Source of the DNA: Chitinophagaceae bacterium
Lineage (GTDB): Bacteria > Bacteroidota > Bacteroidia > Chitinophagales > Chitinophagaceae
Assembly: GCA_016721085.1 (NCBI GenBank)
Contig: JADKJI010000010.1
Location: 124,001-188,000, forward strand
Direction of reading: 5' to 3'
DNA: 64,000 bases
In this document: positions 1-9,702 of the stretch, piece after piece
Position numbering within the stretch: position 1 is the stretch's first letter
Layout of the letters: every line of letters starts with the position of its first letter
Notes under the pieces: generated by a model
Seen by the model: the letters and a program-made list of their open reading frames with translations, nothing else
Database searches by the model: none
Told to the model about the DNA's origin: nothing
Program-made: the position numbers and the translations under genes

Positions 1-1703
1 ATAGTTCTATTACTAATTCCAATACACTTCAATACACGCTGAGCAATTTCAGGAATCATCATGATTTCACGATATTGGCAGGACAGGAAGTGGTGGATGT
101 AAGATCATCAAGTACATTCTTTGAAACAAGGTTTTTCCCTGCTGATATATCAGCCGACAAAGCATTGGCGAATATGGGTCTTGGTTCTGCGCCAACGGGT
201 TCGGCCCAACCACTACCCTCTTCATTTGTAAATCCGCCAAGCCGCATCTTCTCCTTATTTGGAAGAATGACCTATGCTTATGATGATAAATATCTGGCTA
301 CATTCAACCTTCGTTCAGATCGTTCATCGAAATTCAGTTCTGATAATGGAAGTCTTGTTTTCCCTTCGGGATCAGTAGCATGGCGCTTCAGCAAAGAGAA
401 GTTCATGGATAAGATCACCTGGCTTTCAGATGGTAAAATTCGGTATGGATTTGGATCCGTTGGTAATAACAGGATTGACAACCTGTTATATCTTCAATTA
501 TATGGTGTAACCGGACAATATGCTTTCAACCATTCCATACTTCCTGGTTTTGCTCCAACCGCTTTGGCAAATCCTAATCTGAGATGGGAGAAAAACACGA
601 CAAGTAACTTTGGTTTGGACCTTTCCTTCTTCAATAATCGTTTACAGTTAACTATGGATGTATATAAGAATACAGCCAAGGACTTGTTACTGGCGGTTCA
701 GATTCCTCCAACAACTGGATATACTACTCAATTACAGAATATAGGATCTACATCAAACAGAGGTGTTGAGTTTCAATTGAACATGGTTCCGATTCAAAGA
801 AAGGATTTCACATGGAATTCAAACTTCAATATTTCCTTTAATAAGAACAGGGTGGAAAGTCTTGGTGGCGTTGCTTCCATTACCCGTAACTCAGGATGGC
901 AGGGAAGTGATGGTGTTGATGATTATATAGTAAAGGTTGGTGAACCAGCCGGATTGATGTATGGATTTGTAACCGATGGTTTTTATGGAGTTGATGAATT
1001 TGATTTTAATCCAACAACAGCTGTTTATACTATAAAAGCGGGGATACCGGTAAATGGTGTTTATGGAGTTCCTCAACCAGGTATGTTGAAATGGAAAGAT
1101 TTGAATGGGGATGGTGTTATTACTGCAGATGGAGATCGTATGGTAATAGGAAACGCAAACCCAGATTTTACAGGTGGTTGGAATAACCAGTTCAACTATA
1201 AGAACTTTGATTTAAGTGTGTTTGTGAATTTTGTAGTGGGTAATGATGTATATAATGCCAACAAACTTGAGTGGACCGATGGTGCATTTGGAAACCTGAA
1301 TATGTTGAATTCAATGAGTACCCGATTCACCAATATCAATTCAGCCGGACAACGAGTTACTGATCCAACAGAACTGACCAAATTAAATGCAAATGCAACG
1401 ATATGGTCTCCTGTTCGTGTTCAACGCTGGTGGTTGCATTCATGGGCGGTAGAAGATGGTTCTTATTTGAGGGTAAACAATCTAACTCTTGGATACACTC
1501 TACCTAAGTCAGTACTCGAAAAAGCAAAGATTTCCACTTTGCGTTTATATGCTACCGTAAACAATCTGGCAACACTCACCAGTTATTCAGGATATGATCC
1601 GGATGTAACAGCGCGGCGTACAGACCCGTTGACACCTGGTGTTGACTTTGCTGCTTATCCACGCAGCCGTACCTGGGTATTTGGTGTAAACGTTACTTTC
1701 TAA
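1..1703 (+). CDS. SusC-family TonB-dependent outer membrane transporter, C-terminal part
   Basis: The C-terminal part (about 567 codons) of a SusC/RagA receptor, which imports oligosaccharides across the outer membrane with TonB energy and a SusD lid. The reading frame is open from the first bases, so the start, signal peptide, plug domain and part of the barrel lie outside the window. The visible part has alternating amphipathic beta strands with paired aromatic residues, a calcium-like DLNGDGVITADGD loop and the family ending RTWVFGVNVTF with its terminal aromatic residue. A SusD gene follows after 22 bases and pectin-degrading enzymes come next, so the substrate is inferred to be pectic oligosaccharides. 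The family assignment is firm; the substrate is inferred from context. Confidence 0.93.
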   Translation, partial: SSITNSNTLQYTLSNFRNHHDFTILAGQEVVDVRSSSTFFETRFFPADISADKALANMGLGSAPTGSAQPLPSSFVNPPSRIFSLFGRMTYAYDDKYLATFNLRSDRSSKFSSDNGSLVFPSGSVAWRFSKEKFMDKITWLSDGKIRYGFGSVGNNRIDNLLYLQLYGVTGQYAFNHSILPGFAPTALANPNLRWEKNTTSNFGLDLSFFNNRLQLTMDVYKNTAKDLLLAVQIPPTTGYTTQLQNIGSTSNRGVEFQLNMVPIQRKDFTWNSNFNISFNKNRVESLGGVASITRNSGWQGSDGVDDYIVKVGEPAGLMYGFVTDGFYGVDEFDFNPTTAVYTIKAGIPVNGVYGVPQPGMLKWKDLNGDGVITADGDRMVIGNANPDFTGGWNNQFNYKNFDLSVFVNFVVGNDVYNANKLEWTDGAFGNLNMLNSMSTRFTNINSAGQRVTDPTELTKLNANATIWSPVRVQRWWLHSWAVEDGSYLRVNNLTLGYTLPKSVLEKAKISTLRLYATVNNLATLTSYSGYDPDVTARRTDPLTPGVDFAAYPRSRTWVFGVNVTF

Positions 1704-1725
1704 AAAATTACAAAACGATTGAACT

Positions 1726-3543
1726 ATGCAAAAGCGATCTTATTTACAAATAGCGGGTTTTGTACTGATAGTACTACTGCTTTCAACCGTTGGTTGTAAA
1801 AAATATACAGAAGTGGAACCTGTATCTCAGTACAGTGTTGCGCAAGCCTTTTCAGATGTTTCAAATGCCACCACTGCCCTGGTTGGGGTTTATGATGAAC
1901 TTCAGGGCGATAATGGATATGGTATCAGGATCAGTATGTACTATCCTTATGATTCTGATGAAGGAATTGTGAGTGGTAATATAGACAATGGACGTCGTGG
2001 TGTTGGACGTTATCAGTTATTACTTACAAATTCAGAAATTTCAAATCCTTTTCGTCAGTTATATCGCGGTTTAGAAAAAGCGAATTTGTGTATTGAGCAG
2101 ATTCCAATTATGAAGCAATACGACAATGGTACTGATGTAGAAAAAAAGGAATTAAGGAGATTACATGGAGAGGCGCTGACGCTACGGGCTCAGTATCTTT
2201 TTGAATTGATACGTAACTGGGGCGATGTACCAGCTCCAATGGTACCAGCATATAAACAACCAGATCTTTTCATTGGAAAAAACGATCGGGATTCTACATA
2301 TGATAAGATATTGGCAGACTTAGCTATTGCAAAAGATCTTCTTCCCTGGCGTACAGAAGTAGCCAGAAATGAAAGAATTACAAAAGGTGCAGCAAAAGCG
2401 TTGAGAGCTCGAATTGCTTTGTTTCGTGGCGGATATTCTTTAAGAAGTGGTGGACAGATGGAGCGGAGAGCAGATTATCTGGCTTATTATCAGATTGCAA
2501 AACAAGAGTGTGAAGAGTTAATGGCGAATCGTGGACAGCACAACCTGAATCCCAACTATGAAGATATTTGGAGGAAAGTAACATCATTTGTTTACGATCC
2601 ACAAGGTGAAATATTATTTGAAGTTGGAGCTGGTGGTGGTAACGGTAATAGCGATAGCCGAATGGGTAACTATGATGGCCCCAACCTAAACAACGCATCC
2701 CGTTATGGTGCCGGAGGTGGTGGTATTGTAATGTTACCAAATTATTTTTATTCTTTTGATTCTGTAGATACCCGACGTGATGTTACTGTTACTCATTATG
2801 CGGTTAATTCGGCAAATAATATAAAGAGCCAGCGTCGTTTGGGTGAATTGAATACAGGCAAGTATCGTCGTGATTGGAGGGTGCCGCTTCTTCCAGGAAC
2901 AGTATTAAATGTGGGTTATAACTGGGCGATGATTCGTTTCTCTGATGTGTTGTTGATGTATGCAGAAGCGGTGAATGAAATAAACGGTTCTCCAACTGCA
3001 GAAGCAAAAGCTGCGTTTGAAGAAGTGAGGAAAAGAGCATACAGAGGTAATGTGGGTGCAATAGGGCCAACTCCTTCAAGTAAGGACAGCTTTTTCACCG
3101 CTGTTGCTAATGAAAGATATCTTGAATTCGGTCATGAAGGCATCCGTAAGTATGACCTTTTGCGCTGGAATCTTCTTTCAACAAAATTGGCGGAGACAAG
3201 AGCAAAGATTCAGCAGATCCGTGACCGCACAGGCGCTTATGCCAATGTTCCTCAATACGTTTATATAAGGAATGTAGGTGAAGAAATTCAATACTACGCC
3301 GGTGTTGGTGCGCCAACAACTGCGCAACCGTTCTGGAGGCCTACACAGGTACCATCACCAACTACGGGGTGGACAAGAATTGATTGGGCTCAGCATTTAA
3401 CAGTTACAAACGCGATTGATAATAAACCATTATGGCAGGGATTAGCATCTTTCTTTGTTCCTGGAAAGAGTGAATTGTTCCCCTTTGATCAAGCAACTCT
3501 CGCTGCTTATCAGGGTAAACTACAGCAGAATCCCGGATATTGA
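1726..3543 (+). CDS. SusD/RagB-family glycan-binding outer membrane lipoprotein
   Basis: A 605-residue surface lipoprotein that should form the glycan-binding lid over the preceding SusC. The N-terminus is a lipoprotein signal with lipobox STVGC (cysteine near residue 24). SusD hallmarks are visible: an N-terminal helical TPR-like part with ALTLRAQYLFELIRNWGDVP, a central loop-rich region, and the C-terminal blocks YAEAVNEI, FEEVRKRAY and NERYLEFGHEGIRKYDLLRW. Length fits the upper end of the family. It lies 22 bases after susC, in the usual order. The pectic ligand is inferred from the downstream enzymes. Confidence 0.95.
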   Translation: MQKRSYLQIAGFVLIVLLLSTVGCKKYTEVEPVSQYSVAQAFSDVSNATTALVGVYDELQGDNGYGIRISMYYPYDSDEGIVSGNIDNGRRGVGRYQLLLTNSEISNPFRQLYRGLEKANLCIEQIPIMKQYDNGTDVEKKELRRLHGEALTLRAQYLFELIRNWGDVPAPMVPAYKQPDLFIGKNDRDSTYDKILADLAIAKDLLPWRTEVARNERITKGAAKALRARIALFRGGYSLRSGGQMERRADYLAYYQIAKQECEELMANRGQHNLNPNYEDIWRKVTSFVYDPQGEILFEVGAGGGNGNSDSRMGNYDGPNLNNASRYGAGGGGIVMLPNYFYSFDSVDTRRDVTVTHYAVNSANNIKSQRRLGELNTGKYRRDWRVPLLPGTVLNVGYNWAMIRFSDVLLMYAEAVNEINGSPTAEAKAAFEEVRKRAYRGNVGAIGPTPSSKDSFFTAVANERYLEFGHEGIRKYDLLRWNLLSTKLAETRAKIQQIRDRTGAYANVPQYVYIRNVGEEIQYYAGVGAPTTAQPFWRPTQVPSPTTGWTRIDWAQHLTVTNAIDNKPLWQGLASFFVPGKSELFPFDQATLAAYQGKLQQNPGY

Positions 3544-3564
3544 TTTTCTGTCGAGGGCATAAAC

Positions 3565-3588
3565 AGGCTTCCCTTTCGGGGGAAGCCT
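3565..3588 (+). terminator. Hairpin between susD and the pectate lyase gene
   Basis: A perfect 9-bp stem (AGGCTTCCC with GGGAAGCCT) around a 6-base loop, starting 22 bases after the susD stop codon. The tail after it is only moderately T-rich, so it may be a partial terminator or an RNA-processing or stabilising hairpin that sets susCD expression apart from the downstream enzymes. Seen in sequence; role inferred. Confidence 0.5.
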
Positions 3589-3597
3589 TACTTTACT

Positions 3598-5049
3598 ATG
3601 AAAAGGAAATTAATCTATTATAGCCTTTTTGGTTTACTGGCTTTGGCCGTTTATGGTTGCAAAGCACAGAAACAAACGGTAAATGCCAAGCCAAATGAAT
3701 CTTCTTCGCAAAGGGCATTAGCTTTTCCCGGAGCTGAAGGTTTTGGAAAATTCACAACTGGTGGAAGAGGTGGCAAAGTTTTCGTTGTTACCAATCTCAA
3801 TAATGATGGTCCTGGTAGTTTCAGAGAAGCGGCCGAATCGAAGCAAGCAAGAACAATTGTTTTTGCTGTATCTGGTACTATTCATCTGGATAAATCAATT
3901 TCCATACAATCTAATGCCACTATTGCCGGTCAATCTGCTCCCGGTGATGGTATCTGTATAGCGGACAAATCCGTTTCGCTTGGAGGTGATAATATCATTA
4001 TCCGCTTTATGCGATTCAGGCTGGGAGATAAATGGCAGCGCCAGGCGGGTAAAACTGATGGTAGTGGCGGGGAAGATGCTTTTGGAGGTACGCGGAAAAA
4101 GAATATTATTATTGATCACTGCAGTTTCAGTTGGAGTAATGATGAAGCTATATCTGTTTATGCAGGGGACAGTACTACATTACAATGGAATATCATTTCT
4201 GAGCCTTTGAACTACTCGTATCATTTTGAAACCGGTGATGCCGATTTTGAAAATCATGGGTATGGTGGTATTTGGGGTGGCCGCCATGTAAGTGCACATC
4301 ATAACCTATTTGCCCATTGCAACAATAGGAACCCTCGTTTTGATGGTATCCGCAATTGTCCGGAAGAATTAGTTGATTACAGGAATAATGTAATTTATAA
4401 CTGGGGTGGCAACTCCATTTATGCTGGCGAGGGAGGAAATTATAATCTGGTTGACAATTATTACAAGTATGGTCCCAATACCAATAAGGATGTGCGGTTT
4501 CGGATTGTAAACCCCGGGAAAAGGGAAGCGCCTTTCATACCTTTTGGAAAGTTTTATGTTTCGGGTAATTATGTTGATGGAGCTCCAGATATCACAAGAA
4601 ATAACTGGGGTGGTATTGTAATGGGAAACAAGGGAACAGAACAAGATAAAAGAGAATCCATAATTGATACCCCACATGGGGTGGTAGCAATTCCCTCTCA
4701 ATCTTCAGTTCAAGCTTATGAGGAAGTGCTGAAAGGTAGTGGTGCCAGTTACAAAAGAGATACGCTTGATGCAAGGATTATAAACGATGTAAGAACAAGA
4801 GGTGGGCGATTTATTGACGTACAAGGAGGCTTTCCTCATGGAACAGCATTAGAACAAACATTGAAGGCCTGGCCATTTCTTGAATCAACAAAAGCACCTT
4901 TGGATACTGATAATGATGGAATGCCAGATACATGGGAAAAAGCAAAAGGATTGAATTCAGATAATGCAACAGATGCAACTGCATTCACGCTGGATAAATC
5001 TTATACCAATCTGGAAGTATATCTGAATGAACTCTTGAAAACAAACTAA
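3598..5049 (+). CDS. Pectate lyase, polysaccharide lyase family 1, lipoprotein
   Basis: A 483-residue right-handed beta-helix enzyme that should cleave homogalacturonan by beta-elimination. The signal ends in lipobox VYGC. The domain begins near residue 40 with FPGAEGFGKFTTGGRGG and LNNDGPGSFREA, typical of the PL1 pectate lyase group of Bacteroidetes. Further marks are DHCSFSWSNDEAISVY and HHNLFAHCNNRNPRF, which carries the conserved catalytic-type arginine region. The C-terminus holds a thrombospondin-3-like calcium motif (DTDNDGMPDTWE) common in Bacteroidetes lyases. It follows susD after 54 bases that include a hairpin. Its unsaturated products are what the GH105, KduI and KduD proteins downstream would process. 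Confidence 0.93.
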   Translation: MKRKLIYYSLFGLLALAVYGCKAQKQTVNAKPNESSSQRALAFPGAEGFGKFTTGGRGGKVFVVTNLNNDGPGSFREAAESKQARTIVFAVSGTIHLDKSISIQSNATIAGQSAPGDGICIADKSVSLGGDNIIIRFMRFRLGDKWQRQAGKTDGSGGEDAFGGTRKKNIIIDHCSFSWSNDEAISVYAGDSTTLQWNIISEPLNYSYHFETGDADFENHGYGGIWGGRHVSAHHNLFAHCNNRNPRFDGIRNCPEELVDYRNNVIYNWGGNSIYAGEGGNYNLVDNYYKYGPNTNKDVRFRIVNPGKREAPFIPFGKFYVSGNYVDGAPDITRNNWGGIVMGNKGTEQDKRESIIDTPHGVVAIPSQSSVQAYEEVLKGSGASYKRDTLDARIINDVRTRGGRFIDVQGGFPHGTALEQTLKAWPFLESTKAPLDTDNDGMPDTWEKAKGLNSDNATDATAFTLDKSYTNLEVYLNELLKTN

Positions 5050-5094
5050 GTTGTAAGGAAATTGAGGGACTAGCAACAACCTAAAACTTTCAAC

Positions 5095-5856
5095 ATGAAG
5101 CCGATTCGCTTTAGCATATTATTATTATTGGTTCCACTCCTGTCTTTTTTATTGTCTCCCCCACATCCAATAAAAATATTCCTTGCTGGCGACTCAACAA
5201 TGAGTATAAAAGAAACAAAAGCATATCCTGAAACCGGGTGGGGAATGCCCTTTATTCAATTCTGGGATTCTTCGGTAACCGTTGTTAATAAAGCAAAGAA
5301 TGGAAGAAGTACAAAGACGTTTATAAGTGAAGGTCTCTGGCAATCTATAATGAACGAGGCGAAGGACGGTGATTATGTATTTATTCAGTTTGGCCATAAC
5401 GATGAAGCAAAAGAAAAGGCTGAGCGTTATTCGACACCAGGGCAATTCAAAGAAAATCTTATTCGGTTTATAAAAGAGTCAAGGGATAAAAAAATGATTC
5501 CGGTTTTGTTGAGTCCGGTAACACGCAGGCGTTTTGATTCAACAGGACGTATCATTGAGACACATGTCCCCTATTCATCATTGGTAGAAGAGGTAGCGAA
5601 ATCTCAAAACGTAATCTTCATAGATTTAGATAAATTAAGCAGGGAGTTATTGCAAGAGTTTGGAAAAGAGAATTCAAAATGGTTATTCCTTCAGCTAAAT
5701 CCGGGAGAACATCCGAACTATCCGGAAGGAAGAAATGATAACACACATTTTAATGAATTAGGGGCAAGATTGGTGTCGCAGCTTGTGCTGAAAGAAATAC
5801 GAAATAACATACCCGAACTCGCTACGAGAATCATAATCCCACCGGCAAAAAAATAA
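5095..5856 (+). CDS. Rhamnogalacturonan acetylesterase-type SGNH hydrolase (CE12)
   Basis: A 253-residue exported esterase expected to remove acetyl groups from pectin backbones. After a hydrophobic signal (residues 1-22) come the SGNH blocks: GDSTM with nucleophile Ser34, the Gly of NKAKNGRSTKTF, the Asn of FGHNDE, and the Asp/His pair of NDNTHFNELGA near the C-terminus. This block arrangement matches rhamnogalacturonan acetylesterases of CE12. It sits 45 bases after the pectate lyase gene and five bases before the GH43 gene. Deacetylation would open the substrate to the lyase and polygalacturonase. Family firm; acetyl-pectin specificity is inferred from family and context. Confidence 0.9.
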   Translation: MKPIRFSILLLLVPLLSFLLSPPHPIKIFLAGDSTMSIKETKAYPETGWGMPFIQFWDSSVTVVNKAKNGRSTKTFISEGLWQSIMNEAKDGDYVFIQFGHNDEAKEKAERYSTPGQFKENLIRFIKESRDKKMIPVLLSPVTRRRFDSTGRIIETHVPYSSLVEEVAKSQNVIFIDLDKLSRELLQEFGKENSKWLFLQLNPGEHPNYPEGRNDNTHFNELGARLVSQLVLKEIRNNIPELATRIIIPPAKK

Positions 5857-5860
5857 ACAA

Positions 5861-7480
5861 TTGAAGCTGAGATTGACGATACTGATGTCTATTTGCAGCA
5901 TGTTTGCTTTTTCTCAAGGCAAAACAGGGGTATCGTCTATTTGGCAATCCGACAAAGGAGAAGGAACTTATCAGAATCCCATATTGTATGCTGATTATAG
6001 TGATCCGGATGCTATTAGAGTTGGAGATGATTATTATCTGATTGCATCAAGTTTTAATAAGGTACCGGGTCTTCCAATTCTTCATTCAAAAGATCTGGTG
6101 AACTGGAAGTTGATTGGGTATGCTCTTAATAAGCTGGTTCCCTATAATCATTTTAAAACGGTACAGCATGGAAACGGGGTTTGGGCACCTGCAATACGTT
6201 ACCACAATAATGAATTCTATATCTATTACCCAGATCCCGATTTTGGTATCTATCTGGTAAAAGCGAAATCAATAAATGGTCCCTGGTCGGAACCTTTACT
6301 TGTTCAAGAAGGAAAGGGGTTGATTGACCCCTGCCCTTTTTGGGATGATAACGGTAAGGCCTATCTCGTTCATGCTTTTGCCGGAAGCAGGGCAGGTATC
6401 AAAAGCATTTTGGTTATAAAAGAGATGAATGCTGCTGGCAATCAAATAATAGGCGGTGGACAAATCGTTTATGATGGGCATAAGGATGACCCAACTATAG
6501 AAGGACCAAAAATGTATAAGCGAAACGGGTACTATTATTTATTTGCGCCTGCTGGCGGAGTAAGTACCGGTTGGCAAACAGTATTAAGAAGCAAAACCGT
6601 TTTTGGTCCTTATGAAAGAAGGGTTGTAATGGATCAGGGTCAAAGCGCAATTAATGGACCCCATCAGGGAGCCTGGCTCACTACTCCACAAGGAGAGAAT
6701 TGGTTTCTGCATTTTCAGGATAAGGGTGCGTATGGAAGAATTGTACATCTGCAACCAATGGTTTGGAAAAATGATTGGCCAATTATAGGCGGTTATAAAG
6801 GCGATGCTACAAAAGGAGAACCTGTTGAAAGATATAAGAAGCCAGGTATGACATCAAAAACCGCTATAACCGGCTTGCCTGATTCAGATGAGTTTAATTC
6901 GAGGTCATTAGGTTTACAATGGCAATGGCAGGCAAATCCCGAGCCATGGTGGCAGTTTATGACAGGATCTGCAGTTAGGCTATTCTCAAATCCTATCCCC
7001 GATTCTTTGAAGAACAAATGGTTGGTGCCATCGCTACTTTTGCAAAAGATTCCCGCTCCGCAATTTCAGGTAATAACAAAAATGCAATTTCACTTATCAA
7101 AAGAAGGGGAGCAAGCTGGGTTATTACTATTTGGAACAGATTACTTTTATATTTCAGCAGAAAAGAGAAGCAACGGATTGTATATCTCTTTCAATTCATG
7201 CATTGATGCCATTAATGGGAAGAAAGAACAATCTTTCGAGTTGATAAAAGCCGAACAGGAAACAATCTATTTCAAAATGGTTATGACCGAAGGTGCTAAA
7301 TGCCGGTTTGGGTATAGCCTTGATGGGAGTAATTATAAATTGGTTGATGGTTTTTTTCAAGCCAAGCAGGGTAAATGGGTGGGAGCGTCAATTGGTTTAT
7401 TTTGTACTGCTACAAAGGGAACGAATGATGCAGGATATGTAGATGTTGATTGGTTTCGATTTGAACCCCATGCAGAATAA
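5861..7480 (+). CDS. Glycoside hydrolase family 43 with C-terminal concanavalin-like domain
   Basis: A 539-residue exported glycosidase, probably an arabinofuranosidase, xylosidase or galactosidase acting on pectin side chains. The five-blade propeller fills about residues 35-330, with the three acidic residues of GH43 visible: first Asp of YSDPD (about 48), Asp of LIDPCPF, and Glu of TIEGPK. A GH43_C2/DUF1349-like beta-sandwich follows. The start chosen is TTG at 5861, because the charged KLR stretch then precedes the hydrophobic core of the signal peptide; the first in-frame ATG is at 5885. It lies five bases after the CE12 gene, so the two are probably cotranscribed. The exact substrate cannot be read from sequence. 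Confidence 0.9.
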   Translation: MKLRLTILMSICSMFAFSQGKTGVSSIWQSDKGEGTYQNPILYADYSDPDAIRVGDDYYLIASSFNKVPGLPILHSKDLVNWKLIGYALNKLVPYNHFKTVQHGNGVWAPAIRYHNNEFYIYYPDPDFGIYLVKAKSINGPWSEPLLVQEGKGLIDPCPFWDDNGKAYLVHAFAGSRAGIKSILVIKEMNAAGNQIIGGGQIVYDGHKDDPTIEGPKMYKRNGYYYLFAPAGGVSTGWQTVLRSKTVFGPYERRVVMDQGQSAINGPHQGAWLTTPQGENWFLHFQDKGAYGRIVHLQPMVWKNDWPIIGGYKGDATKGEPVERYKKPGMTSKTAITGLPDSDEFNSRSLGLQWQWQANPEPWWQFMTGSAVRLFSNPIPDSLKNKWLVPSLLLQKIPAPQFQVITKMQFHLSKEGEQAGLLLFGTDYFYISAEKRSNGLYISFNSCIDAINGKKEQSFELIKAEQETIYFKMVMTEGAKCRFGYSLDGSNYKLVDGFFQAKQGKWVGASIGLFCTATKGTNDAGYVDVDWFRFEPHAE

Positions 7481-7499
7481 GGATTATTAAAAGCTTTGA

Positions 7500-7937
7500 A
7501 TGATGAAAAAATTGATAATAGCGATTATTCTCTTTTCTGCTTCGGTAGGTGTATCAAATGCCCAATCGAAAAACGAAAAGGCGTTGGAACTAGCTATCGA
7601 GCAATTACGAAAAGCGATGGTTGATGGCGATAGCAGTAGTTTAAGCAAATTAACATCTGATAAACTGAGTTATGGACATAGTAGCGGGGCGGTAGAAGAC
7701 AAAGTGGCATTTATAAGTAAAATTGTAAGTGGTCGATCCGATTTTGAAACCATCCAGTTATCAGGAACTACAATATCGTTTAGTGGCAAAACAGCCATTG
7801 TAAGGCAGCATCTTGATGCAGTTACAAAGGATAGCGGGAAACCAGGAGAGGTTCATCTGGAGTTATTATTGGTTTGGCAGAAGGAAAAAGGCCAATGGAA
7901 ATTATTAGCAAGACAGGCGGTAAAACGCCCAGTGTAA
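7500..7937 (+). CDS. Exported NTF2-like (DUF4440/SnoaL-type) small protein
   Basis: A 145-residue protein with a signal peptide ending near VSNAQS, then a compact NTF2-like alpha+beta cone fold. The family pattern is ALELAIEQLRKAMVDGD near the start and VWQKEKGQWKLLARQ at the end. Members include DUF4440 proteins and catalytically diverse SnoaL-like enzymes; here no active site can be assigned. It lies between GH43 and GH28 genes, so a role in binding or handling a pectin-derived product is possible but unproven. Two adjacent ATG codons at 7500 and 7503 give the same frame. Confidence 0.8.
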   Translation: MMKKLIIAIILFSASVGVSNAQSKNEKALELAIEQLRKAMVDGDSSSLSKLTSDKLSYGHSSGAVEDKVAFISKIVSGRSDFETIQLSGTTISFSGKTAIVRQHLDAVTKDSGKPGEVHLELLLVWQKEKGQWKLLARQAVKRPV

Positions 7938-8055
7938 TATATATGCAAGTTGGCAACGATTGCGTAAATAAAGACGGGTAATTGTTTTATTATGAAGGTC
8001 ATTGGGGCTAATCTTGTAACAGATCGAAAGGTCTTGTAACGATTGAAAAAACTAT

Positions 8056-9702
8056 ATGAAAAAGGCAATACTCATTTATTGTATACAAAGCGCGCTGTTC
8101 CTCACAGCTATTGCCCAATTCCCGGCCAGCTTACCTGGCATAAAAGTTCCTGTATTCAGAAAGGACACGACGAATATCTTACTATATGGTGCAATTGGCG
8201 ACGGCGCTAATTTGAACACTACTAATATTCAGACCGCTATTTACACCGTATCTAAGAAAGGAGGAGGTGTTGTATTAGTTCCTCCCGGTTTATGGCTTAC
8301 CGGTCCGATAGTGATGAAGGATAATGTGAATCTGCATTTAAGCGCTGGAGCTGTTCTGTTGTTTACAAAAGACTATTCCCAATTTCCATTGGTAAAAACT
8401 AATTGGGAAGGTGTAGAACAGATGAGGAATCAATCACCAATATCTGCAACCGGTGCAAAAAATATTGCCATTACCGGAAAGGGTATTATTGATGGAAACG
8501 GTGATGCCTGGCGAATGGTGAAAAAAGATAAGCTGAGCGAAAGCCAATGGAAAAATCTTATAGCATCTGGCGGACTGCTGAGTGATGATAAGAAAACTTG
8601 GTATCCGAATGCTTCCTCTTTATATGGATCAAAATTCAAGAACACCGGCTATATAGATCCTTCGAAAACTCCCGCTTTTTATGATAGCGTAAAAGTGTTT
8701 CTTCGCCCTAACCTATTAGTGTTTACTGGTTGTAAAAATATTTTGCTGGAAGGCGTCATCTTTCAGAACTCTCCAGCCTGGTGTCTGCATCCCTTATTGT
8801 GCGAAAACCTAACCGTGAGGAATGTAACTGTAAAAAATCCCTGGTATGCGCAGAATGGAGATGGTATTGACGTAGAAAGCTGTAAGGATGTGTTGATCGA
8901 GAATAGTGTGTTTGATGTTGGAGACGATGCCTTATGTATGAAAAGCGGTCGTGATGAAGAAGGCCGTAAAAGAGGAAAGCCTACAGAAAATGTAATCATT
9001 CGTGGATGTACCGTATATGCAGCTCATGGAGGATTTGTAATAGGAAGCGAAATGAGCGGCGGTGCAAAGAATATATACGTTAGCAATTGTTCATTTATCG
9101 GTACAGATATAGGACTTCGTTTCAAGACCACAAGAGGAAGAGGTGGTGTGGTTGAAAATATTTTCATCAATAATATCTTTATGAAAGACATTGTTGGTGA
9201 AGCTATTTTGTTCGATATGTATTATATGGCGAAAGATCCTGTTCCTTTGGCCGGAGAAGTGAGAGAATTACCCAAAGTTGAACTTCTTCCTGTAAACGAA
9301 ACCACACCTGTATTCAAGAATTTCAAGATCAGCAATATATACTGCAATGGTGCCGCAAAAGCGGTTTTTGTAAGAGGGATACCTGAAATGCCAGTAAAGA
9401 ATATACTTTTTGAAAATATGGTGTTACAAGCCGACAAGGGTATCGATATTCAGGAAGCAAGAGAGTTACAGTTTAAGAATGTTACCATTGTTGCAGAGAA
9501 TAGTAAACCAGTTGTAGATATCATTAATAGTGAAGCTATAGTATTTGAGAAACTGCAATATGGCGAGAAGGCCGATTTGCTGTTCAGGATAAGTGGCGGC
9601 AGAAGCAATGGTATTCAAGTGAACAAGACCAATACATCAAAAGCAAAGCAACCAGTTCAATGTGAATTGGGTGCGAGCGAGAAAAACATTCGAATTCAAT
9701 GA
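8056..9702 (+). CDS. Polygalacturonase-type glycoside hydrolase family 28
   Basis: A 548-residue exported beta-helix enzyme hydrolysing galacturonosyl bonds in pectin. A signal peptide (about residues 1-20) is followed by the family start LLYGAIGDGANLNTTNIQTA. The catalytic region is visible: NGDGIDVESC (about residue 268), VGDDALCMKSG (about 289), HGGFVIGSEMSGG (about 324) and the substrate-binding RFKTTRGRGG (about 354). It starts 118 bases after the NTF2-like gene, and its stop overlaps the start of the GH105 gene (ATGA). Exo- or endo-action and homogalacturonan versus rhamnogalacturonan preference cannot be decided; the long insertions favour an exo-type GH28. Confidence 0.93.
   Translation: MKKAILIYCIQSALFLTAIAQFPASLPGIKVPVFRKDTTNILLYGAIGDGANLNTTNIQTAIYTVSKKGGGVVLVPPGLWLTGPIVMKDNVNLHLSAGAVLLFTKDYSQFPLVKTNWEGVEQMRNQSPISATGAKNIAITGKGIIDGNGDAWRMVKKDKLSESQWKNLIASGGLLSDDKKTWYPNASSLYGSKFKNTGYIDPSKTPAFYDSVKVFLRPNLLVFTGCKNILLEGVIFQNSPAWCLHPLLCENLTVRNVTVKNPWYAQNGDGIDVESCKDVLIENSVFDVGDDALCMKSGRDEEGRKRGKPTENVIIRGCTVYAAHGGFVIGSEMSGGAKNIYVSNCSFIGTDIGLRFKTTRGRGGVVENIFINNIFMKDIVGEAILFDMYYMAKDPVPLAGEVRELPKVELLPVNETTPVFKNFKISNIYCNGAAKAVFVRGIPEMPVKNILFENMVLQADKGIDIQEARELQFKNVTIVAENSKPVVDIINSEAIVFEKLQYGEKADLLFRISGGRSNGIQVNKTNTSKAKQPVQCELGASEKNIRIQ

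Noticed and set aside
2378..2740. 120-codon open frame on the minus strand inside susD
   Set aside because: Shadow of the plus-strand gene: His- and Leu-rich product without domains, inside an intact SusD.
4369..4701. 110-codon minus-strand frame inside the pectate lyase gene
   Set aside because: Antisense shadow with no recognisable domain, start context or neighbours.
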